DNA of 41,796 nucleotides. Origin: Rouxiella silvae (GTDB lineage: Bacteria > Pseudomonadota > Gammaproteobacteria > Enterobacterales > Enterobacteriaceae). The stretch is taken from the NCBI RefSeq assembly GCF_002093625.1, contig NZ_MRWD01000051.1:1-41796 (forward strand). Reading direction: 5' to 3'. Position 1 is the first letter of the stretch; every line of letters begins with the position of its first letter. A model generated the notes under the pieces. The model searched no databases. It was not told the origin of the DNA and saw nothing but the letters and a program-made list of their open reading frames with translations. Positions 34,292 through 41,796 of this stretch are shown in pieces. Position numbers and translations under genes: made by a program.

Positions 34292-34312
34292 CACTGTAGA
34301 TGAGGAAAGAAC

Positions 34313-36241
34313 ATGCCTGTTATTACTCTCCCTGATGGAAGTCAGCGTCAGTTTGATCATCCCGTTTCCCCTTATGATGTTGCCCTGGATATCGGTCCAG
34401 GTCTGGCAAAAGCTTGTATCGCCGGTCGTGTGAACGGTGAGCTGGTCGATGCTGGCGACCTTATCGAAAACGATGCTCAATTAGCCATTATTACCGCAAA
34501 GGACGAGGCTGGTTTAGAAATTCTCCGCCACTCCTGTGCGCACCTGTTGGGGCATGCTATCAAGCAACTGTGGCCTAACACCAAAATGGCCATTGGTCCT
34601 ACTATCGACAACGGTTTTTATTACGACGTTGACCTGGACCGCACGCTGACTCAGGAAGATATCGACCTGCTTGAAAAGCGCATGCACGAGCTGGCTGAAA
34701 AGAATTACGACGTTATTAAAAAGAAAGTCAGTTGGCAGGAAGCGCGCGACACCTTCGAGAGTCGCGGTGAGCAGTACAAGATTGCCATTCTTGATGAAAA
34801 CATCAGTCATGACGACCGTCCTGGCCTGTATCATCACGAAGAATATGTTGATATGTGCCGCGGTCCGCACGTACCCAATATGCGTTTCTGCCATCACTTT
34901 AAGCTTCAGAAAACCTCTGGCGCTTACTGGCGTGGTGACAGCGACAATAAAATGTTGCAGCGCATCTACGGCACGGCCTGGGCGGATAAAAAGCAGTTGA
35001 ATTCCTACCTGCAACGTCTGGAAGAAGCGGGCAAGCGCGATCACCGTAAAATCGGTAAGCAGCTCGACCTCTACCATATGCAGGAAGAAGCACCGGGGAT
35101 GGTGTTCTGGCACAATGACGGTTGGACTATTTTCCGCGAGCTGGAAGCCTTTGTGCGCATGAAGCTGAAGTCTTATCAGTATCAGGAAGTCAAAGGCCCG
35201 TTCATGATGGACCGTGTGCTGTGGGAAAAAACCGGCCACTGGGACAACTACAAAGATGCAATGTTTACCACCTCTTCCGAGAATCGTGAATACTGCATCA
35301 AGCCGATGAACTGTCCGGGTCACGTGCAGATTTTCAATCAAGGATTGAAGTCTTACCGCGATTTGCCGCTGCGAATGGCCGAATTTGGCAGCTGTCACCG
35401 TAATGAACCTTCGGGTGCATTGCACGGACTGATGCGCGTACGCGGATTCACTCAGGACGATGCACATATCTTCTGTACAGAAGAGCAGGTTCGTGATGAA
35501 GTGAACAGCTGCATCAAAATGGTCTACGATATGTACGGTACTTTTGGCTTTGAAAAGATTGTGGTTAAGCTGTCGACCCGTCCTCTCAAGCGCATCGGTA
35601 CTGACGAAATGTGGGACCGTGCAGAAAAAGACCTGGCCGCTGCGTTAGTCGAAAATAACATCGCTTTCGAATATCAGCCGGGTGAAGGTGCCTTCTACGG
35701 ACCAAAAATTGAATTTACCTTGCATGATTGTTTGGATCGTGCGTGGCAGTGTGGTACCGTGCAGCTCGACTTTTCATTACCGGAGCGTTTAGACGCGACT
35801 TACATCGGCGAAAGCAACGATCGTAAAACCCCGGTTATGATTCACCGAGCAATTTTGGGTTCAATGGAACGCTTCATTGGTATTCTGACTGAAGAATACG
35901 CGGGCTTCTTCCCGACCTGGATTGCACCGGTACAGGTAGTGGTAATGAATATTACTGATACACAGGCTGCCTACGTCGAAGAATTAACCAAGAAACTGCA
36001 AGATGCAGGTATTCGCGTTAAAGCCGACTTGAGAAATGAGAAGATTGGCTTTAAAATCCGCGAACACACGCTGCGTCGTGTTCCCTATATGTTAGTTTGT
36101 GGCGATAAAGAGGTCGAAGCAGGCAAAGTTGCCGTTCGAACTCGCCGTGGCAAAGACTTGGGAAGCATGGACGTCAGCGAAGTCGTTGACAAACTGCTGG
36201 CGGAGATCCGCAGCAGAAGTCTTCATCAACTGGAGGAATAA
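34313..36241 (+). CDS. thrS: Threonine-tRNA ligase
   Basis: This class II synthetase charges tRNA-Thr and edits Ser-tRNA-Thr. The 642-residue protein has all domains. TGS lies at 1-60 ([18 protein letters not shown]). The editing domain lies at 60-240, with HSCAHLLGH (the two His of HxxxH) and MCRGPHVP. The catalytic core lies at 240-530, with [12 protein letters not shown] supplying a zinc Cys, [19 protein letters not shown] as motif 2, and [16 protein letters not shown] as motif 3. The anticodon-binding domain lies at 535-640. GAGGAAAGA precedes the ATG. Its last codons hold the ribosome site of infC. Confidence 0.98.
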   Translation: MPVITLPDGSQRQFDHPVSPYDVALDIGPGLAKACIAGRVNGELVDAGDLIENDAQLAIITAKDEAGLEILRHSCAHLLGHAIKQLWPNTKMAIGPTIDNGFYYDVDLDRTLTQEDIDLLEKRMHELAEKNYDVIKKKVSWQEARDTFESRGEQYKIAILDENISHDDRPGLYHHEEYVDMCRGPHVPNMRFCHHFKLQKTSGAYWRGDSDNKMLQRIYGTAWADKKQLNSYLQRLEEAGKRDHRKIGKQLDLYHMQEEAPGMVFWHNDGWTIFRELEAFVRMKLKSYQYQEVKGPFMMDRVLWEKTGHWDNYKDAMFTTSSENREYCIKPMNCPGHVQIFNQGLKSYRDLPLRMAEFGSCHRNEPSGALHGLMRVRGFTQDDAHIFCTEEQVRDEVNSCIKMVYDMYGTFGFEKIVVKLSTRPLKRIGTDEMWDRAEKDLAAALVENNIAFEYQPGEGAFYGPKIEFTLHDCLDRAWQCGTVQLDFSLPERLDATYIGESNDRKTPVMIHRAILGSMERFIGILTEEYAGFFPTWIAPVQVVVMNITDTQAAYVEELTKKLQDAGIRVKADLRNEKIGFKIREHTLRRVPYMLVCGDKEVEAGKVAVRTRRGKDLGSMDVSEVVDKLLAEIRSRSLHQLEE

Positions 36242-36796
<555 letters not shown>

Positions 36797-36812
36797 GGCT
36801 CTACAAGTAGCC

Positions 36813-36844
36813 TGAATCACAGTGTGCTTGCACGCTGTGATTCA
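36813..36844 (+). promoter_or_regulatory. Hairpin in the infC-rpmI gap, candidate part of the L20 operator
   Basis: TGAATCACAG and CTGTGATTCA form a 10-pair stem that continues inward as GTGC/GCAC after a wobble pair. It lies 50 bases before the rpmI ATG and has no T run, so it is not a terminator. In E. coli this interval takes part in translational repression of rpmI-rplT by L20; assignment here is by position. Confidence 0.5.
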
Positions 36845-36896
36845 AGTTCGCCTTACTGATTCATGTTATTAACAATGCGAAGTGGAATTATTAATA

Positions 36897-37094
36897 ATGC
36901 CAAAGATCAAAACAGTACGCGGCGCCGCTAAACGCTTCAAAAAGACTGCCAATGGTGGTTTTAAGCGTAAGCACGCTAACCTGCGTCATATTCTGACCAA
37001 AAAATCGACTAAGCGTAAACGTCACCTGCGTCCAAAAGGCATGGTATCCAAGAACGATTTGGGTCTCGTTGCTGCATGTTTGCCGTACGCTTAA
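36897..37094 (+). CDS. rpmI: 50S ribosomal protein L35
   Basis: This 65-residue, highly basic protein is read from the ATG at 36897: [31 protein letters not shown] and [12 protein letters not shown], ending VAACLPYA. It is typical and complete. An upstream in-frame ATG at 36882 adds five residues and does not fit the family. It lies between infC and rplT as in other enterobacteria, and in E. coli is repressed at translation by L20. Confidence 0.97.
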   Translation: MPKIKTVRGAAKRFKKTANGGFKRKHANLRHILTKKSTKRKRHLRPKGMVSKNDLGLVAACLPYA

Positions 37095-37141
37095 AAATAT
37101 ATCTGTTAAAAGATATATCACTTTTTTTTAATCAAGAATAA

Positions 37142-37513
<372 letters not shown>

Positions 37514-37521
37514 GTCAGGTG

Positions 37522-37550
37522 AAAGAGGGAGCTTGCTCCCTCTTTTATAT
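37522..37550 (+). terminator. Terminator after rplT
   Basis: AAAGAGGGAGC and GCTCCCTCTTT pair almost back to back, followed by TATATT. It lies 8 bases past the rplT stop. Confidence 0.85.
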
Positions 37551-37589
37551 TGTGTTGATAAAACCGTAAATACGTAAGGTAATGCAAGC

Positions 37590-37634
37590 ATGAATGCTGC
37601 TATTTTCCGCTTCTTTTTTTACTTTAGCGCCTGA
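37590..37634 (+). CDS. pheM: PheM, phenylalanyl-tRNA synthetase operon leader peptide
   Basis: This 14-codon frame reads MNAAIFRFFFYFSA, with five Phe, nearly identical to E. coli PheM. TAAGGTAAT lies just upstream. Ribosome stalling at the Phe codons when charged tRNA-Phe is low would prevent the downstream terminator from forming, raising pheST-ihfA expression. The last residue is Ala here, Thr in E. coli as I recall. Confidence 0.95.
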   Translation: MNAAIFRFFFYFSA

Positions 37635-37680
37635 CTCAGGAAGGCTTTCGCGCGTAAGAGAAGAAACGGAAACTAGCGCT

Positions 37681-37709
37681 AAAGCCTCCCCTGTGGAGGC
37701 TTTTTTTTT
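37681..37709 (+). terminator. Attenuator of pheST-ihfA
   Basis: GCCTCC and GGAGGC (with flanking AAA/TTT) pair around CCTGT and run into nine T, 47 bases after the pheM stop. It is the transcription attenuator governed by pheM translation. Confidence 0.9.
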
Positions 37710-37726
37710 GCTATTACCGGTCTTAA

Positions 37727-38770
<1,044 letters not shown>

Positions 38771-38784
38771 GGCGGGAATATCAC

Positions 38785-41172
38785 ATGAAATTCAGTGAAC
38801 TCTGGTTGCGTGAGTGGGTAAACCCAGCCATTAGCAGCGAAGAATTATCAGAACAAATTACCATGGCCGGTTTAGAAGTTGACGGCGTTGATGCCGTTGC
38901 CGGTGCTTTTCACGGCGTAGTAGTGGGTGAAGTGGTTGAGTGCGGCCAACATCCAAATGCTGACAAACTGCGCGTGACTAAAATCAACGTAGGCGGCGAT
39001 CGCCTGCTTGATATCGTTTGCGGTGCGCCAAACTGCCGTCAGGGGCTTAAAGTGGCCGTGGCTACCGTAGGCGCTGTATTACCAGGCGATTTCAAAATCA
39101 AGGCAGCAAAACTTCGCGGCGAACCTTCTGAAGGCATGCTGTGCTCGTTTTCTGAATTGGGTATCAACGTTGAGAGTGAAGGTATTATTGAGCTGCCGCT
39201 TGACGCGCCAATTGGCACCGACATTCGCGAGTTCCTTAAGCTTGACGACAACACCATTGAAATCAGCGTGACGCCTAACCGTGCCGACTGCCTGGGTATC
39301 ATGGGTATTGCCCGCGATGTCGCGGTGGTCAATCAGTTACCGCTGAACGAGCCGGACATGTCACCGGTTGCTGCAACCATCGACGACACGCTGCCTATCG
39401 ACGTTCAGGCGACTGAAGCCTGTCCGCGCTATTTGGGCCGCGTTGTTAAAGGCATTAACGTTGCCGCGGCGACCCCGCTGTGGATGAGTGAAAAACTGCG
39501 TCGTTGCGGTATTCGTTCAATCGACCCAGTGGTTGATATCACCAACTATGTGCTGCTTGAGCTGGGTCAGCCAATGCACGCCTTCGATTTGAATCGCATT
39601 GAGGGTGGCATCGTTGTTCGTCTCGCGCAGAAAGACGAACCGCTGACGCTGCTGGACGGTACTACGGTTAAATTAAACGATGACGTTCTGGTGATCGCTG
39701 ACCACAAGAAAGCGCTGGCGATGGGCGGCATTTTTGGCGGTGAACACTCCGGCGTCAATGAGCAGACTCAAGACGTTCTGCTTGAGTGCGCATTCTTCAA
39801 TCCGCTGTCCATTACTGGCCGTGCGCGCCGTCAGGGCCTGCACACTGACGCATCGCATCGTTATGAACGTGGCGTAGACTCGCAGCTACAGCATAAAGCT
39901 ATCGAGCGTGCTACCGCGCTGTTGCTTGAAATTTGTGGCGGACAGGCGGGTCCGATTATTGATGCGACTACCGAGTCTGCACTGCCTAAAGCGGCGAAAA
40001 TTACTCTGCGTCGTGAAAAACTCGATCGTCTGATCGGTCATCACGTTGAAGATGCTCAGGTTACCGATATTCTTCAGCGTCTGGGCTTTAAGGTAGACGT
40101 TTTGGCCGGAAGCTGGGTTGCTCTTGCGCCAAGCTGGCGCTTCGATATGCAAATCGAAGAGGACCTGGTTGAAGAAGTTGCCCGTATTTATGGCTACAAC
40201 AATATTCCAGACGTGCCGGTAAAAGCGAATCTGGAAATGACCAAACACCGTGAGGCGGACCTTTCGCTCAAGCGTGTGAAAAACCTGCTGGTCGATCGTG
40301 GTTTCCAGGAAGCGATCACCTACAGCTTTGTCGATCCTAAGGTTCAGCAGTGGCTTCACCCGGGTGAAGAGGTGCTGTTGTTGCCGAGCCCAATCTCGAT
40401 TGAAATGTCTGCGATGCGTCTGTCTCTTTGGACCGGTCTGCTCTCTGCGGTGGTTAATAACCAGAATCGTCAGCAAAATCGCGTACGTTTATTCGAAAGC
40501 GGCCTGCGTTTTGTTCCTGATTCCGCAGCTTATTTAGGTATCCGTCAGGATGTCATGCTGTCAGGCGTGATTTCTGGCAACAAAAATGAAGAGCATTGGG
40601 ACCTGGCGCGCCAGTCGGTTGACTACTACGATTTGAAGGGCGATCTTGAAGCGATTCTTGAACTTACCGGCAAATTAGACCAGATTCAGTTCAAGCCAGA
40701 AGTTAACCCTGCACTGCATCCGGGGCAGAGTGCGGCAATTTATTTACACGGCGAACGTATTGGTTTCATTGGAGTAGTGCATCCTGAGCTTGAACGTAAG
40801 CTCGACCTGAATGGTCGTACTGTGGTGTTTGAAATGCTGTGGAACAAGCTCGCAGACCGCGTCCTGCCTGACGCGCGCGAGATTTCTCGCTTCCCAGCGA
40901 ACCGTCGCGACATCGCTGTTGTAGTGCCCGAAAACGTCGCCGCAGACGATATTTTGGTAGAGTGTAAGAAAGTTGGCGCAAATCAGGTAGTTGGCGTAAA
41001 CTTATTTGACGTGTACCGTGGCAAGGGCGTGGCGGACGGTTATAAAAGTCTGGCTATCAGCCTGGTATTGCAGGATACCGCTCGTACACTGGAAGAAGAG
41101 GAGATCGCCGCTACTGTTGCAAGATGTGTAGAGGCTCTAAAACAGCGATTCCAAGCATCCTTGAGGGATTGA
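38785..41172 (+). CDS. pheT: Phenylalanine-tRNA ligase beta subunit
   Basis: The 795-residue subunit carries the editing site for Tyr-tRNA-Phe and binds the tRNA acceptor and anticodon. Domains in order: the tRNA-binding EMAP-like domain (about 40-155: [28 protein letters not shown]); B3/B4 editing domain (about 210-390: [31 protein letters not shown]); B5 (about 400-475); a catalytic-like but inactive core; and the C-terminal anticodon-binding fold (about 700-795: [15 protein letters not shown]). It is full length. It ends four bases before ihfA. Confidence 0.98.
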   Translation: MKFSELWLREWVNPAISSEELSEQITMAGLEVDGVDAVAGAFHGVVVGEVVECGQHPNADKLRVTKINVGGDRLLDIVCGAPNCRQGLKVAVATVGAVLPGDFKIKAAKLRGEPSEGMLCSFSELGINVESEGIIELPLDAPIGTDIREFLKLDDNTIEISVTPNRADCLGIMGIARDVAVVNQLPLNEPDMSPVAATIDDTLPIDVQATEACPRYLGRVVKGINVAAATPLWMSEKLRRCGIRSIDPVVDITNYVLLELGQPMHAFDLNRIEGGIVVRLAQKDEPLTLLDGTTVKLNDDVLVIADHKKALAMGGIFGGEHSGVNEQTQDVLLECAFFNPLSITGRARRQGLHTDASHRYERGVDSQLQHKAIERATALLLEICGGQAGPIIDATTESALPKAAKITLRREKLDRLIGHHVEDAQVTDILQRLGFKVDVLAGSWVALAPSWRFDMQIEEDLVEEVARIYGYNNIPDVPVKANLEMTKHREADLSLKRVKNLLVDRGFQEAITYSFVDPKVQQWLHPGEEVLLLPSPISIEMSAMRLSLWTGLLSAVVNNQNRQQNRVRLFESGLRFVPDSAAYLGIRQDVMLSGVISGNKNEEHWDLARQSVDYYDLKGDLEAILELTGKLDQIQFKPEVNPALHPGQSAAIYLHGERIGFIGVVHPELERKLDLNGRTVVFEMLWNKLADRVLPDAREISRFPANRRDIAVVVPENVAADDILVECKKVGANQVVGVNLFDVYRGKGVADGYKSLAISLVLQDTARTLEEEEIAATVARCVEALKQRFQASLRD

Positions 41173-41176
41173 ACCT

Positions 41177-41473
41177 ATGGCGCTTACTAAAGCTGAAATG
41201 TCAGAACACCTGTTTGAAAAGCTCGGGCTGAGCAAACGGGATGCCAAAGACCTGGTTGAGCTGTTCTTTGAAGAGGTACGTCGTGCTTTAGAGAACGGTG
41301 AACAAGTTAAATTGTCTGGCTTTGGCAATTTCGATCTGCGTGACAAAAACCAACGTCCGGGGCGTAACCCGAAAACTGGCGAGGACATTCCAATTACGGC
41401 GCGCCGTGTGGTTACCTTCCGTCCAGGACAGAAGTTAAAAAGTCGGGTGGAAAACGCCACGCCGAAAGAATAA
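41177..41473 (+). CDS. ihfA: Integration host factor alpha subunit
   Basis: IHF-alpha pairs with IHF-beta to bend DNA at specific sites in replication, recombination and transcription. The 98-residue protein has the HU/IHF fold: [19 protein letters not shown] helices, [26 protein letters not shown], and the beta-arm with the intercalating Pro in [28 protein letters not shown] completes it. GAGGGATTGAACCT lies before the ATG, inside the pheT end, so it is translated with pheST. A terminator follows. Confidence 0.97.
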   Translation: MALTKAEMSEHLFEKLGLSKRDAKDLVELFFEEVRRALENGEQVKLSGFGNFDLRDKNQRPGRNPKTGEDIPITARRVVTFRPGQKLKSRVENATPKE

Positions 41474-41484
41474 GCAACACTGAT

Positions 41485-41514
41485 AAAAAGGCCGCGAAAG
41501 CGGCCTTTTTTTTT
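41485..41514 (+). terminator. Terminator after ihfA
   Basis: AAAAAGGCCGC and GCGGCCTTTTT pair around a GAAA tetraloop and continue into more T. It is a strong terminator with A and T tracts on both sides. Confidence 0.92.
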
Positions 41515-41796
41515 GCAAAAAAGTGCAAGCGACAACAAATCAACCACGCTTGTATTGTGACGCATTGACGAGAGCCGTGGTCTGATAGTCATCAACGTTG
41601 CGCATCTTGCTTTATGTATTAGGGTAAAAGCATTAATTTAAATATGTCCAAACTGTGTCGTTTGAAAGGGAATCGGCAGAAGTGAAAAGATAGTGTTAAT
41701 TCATTGGGATCTTCAAGAATAGTCTGATAGATTAATTTCCGTAGCTACTGAAGTTAATACTTGGTGAATGTTTTATCTATAAATATCAATATCAGG
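41515..41796. other. Final 282 bases, no feature recognised
   Basis: AT-rich, with no open frame of note and no clear promoter, RNA gene or repeat. The btuC gene that follows ihfA in E. coli does not begin within this stretch. Confidence 0.5.

Larger units (their letters stand above)
33951..34312 (+). other. 362-base emtA-thrS interval holding the thrS promoter and leader
   Basis: After the emtA terminator it is AT-rich and must carry the thrS promoter, but I cannot pick out a convincing -35/-10 pair. The last 45 bases form the candidate ThrRS operator listed separately. No coding frame is supported. Confidence 0.4.

Noticed and set aside
34514-35467. 317-codon minus-strand ORF inside thrS
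   Set aside because: It is antisense to a well-conserved synthetase gene; a shadow of its codon usage.

Overview
The window looks like a chromosomal segment of an enterobacterium (order Enterobacterales). Protein similarity and gene order point to the Yersiniaceae side (Rahnella/Rouxiella/Ewingella/Serratia-like); that placement is inference, since no rRNA or marker comparison was possible. Two blocks that are separate in Escherichia coli are joined here: yebV-letB-letA-msrC-proQ-prc-htpX-yebQ-kdgR, and tcyP-ydjM-(kduD-kduI)-hxpB-yniB-yniA-emtA-thrS-infC-rpmI-rplT-pheM-pheS-pheT-ihfA.

Region 1 to about 3.8 kb is accessory. It holds two phage-type gene scraps (the C-terminal end of a DUF4041/T5orf172 protein and the N-terminal end of a Gp138-like baseplate spike), a DUF1275 membrane protein, a stand-alone CTP-synthase-like amidotransferase domain, a YmgB/AriR-family small protein with an odd leader, and an unrecognised 89-residue protein. 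From 3.8 to 7.4 kb lie a lipoprotein, idi, an S51 peptidase, an extensin-like LAS peptidase and an M20 amidohydrolase, packed in convergent, slightly overlapping pairs.

Region 7.9 to 13.6 kb is the most unusual part: two large, translationally coupled, exported WG-repeat proteins (927 and 960 residues) that look like diverged tandem paralogues. They are followed by an ASCH-domain protein and a C39-like cysteine peptidase candidate.

Region 14.8 to 26.3 kb is conserved envelope and regulatory core: yebV; the letA-letB lipid-transport pair; msrC; proQ-prc (RNA chaperone and periplasmic protease); htpX with a sigma-32-like promoter; yebQ; and kdgR. Region 26.4 to 33.95 kb has the cystine importer tcyP, SOS-linked ydjM with a LexA box, a kduI-kduD pair with a KdgR-like operator (so the regulator and one of its target operons lie about 3 to 5 kb apart), hxpB, yniB, yniA and emtA.

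Region 34.0 to 41.5 kb is the classic translation cluster. It has a candidate ThrRS operator hairpin with CGU in its loop before thrS, infC starting at AUU, a hairpin ahead of rpmI, and the pheM leader peptide plus attenuator before pheST-ihfA. The last 280 bases hold nothing I can identify. I found no tRNA, rRNA, CRISPR array, intact insertion sequence or complete new defence system. The best candidates for undescribed biology are the WG-repeat pair and the leader of the AriR-like gene.
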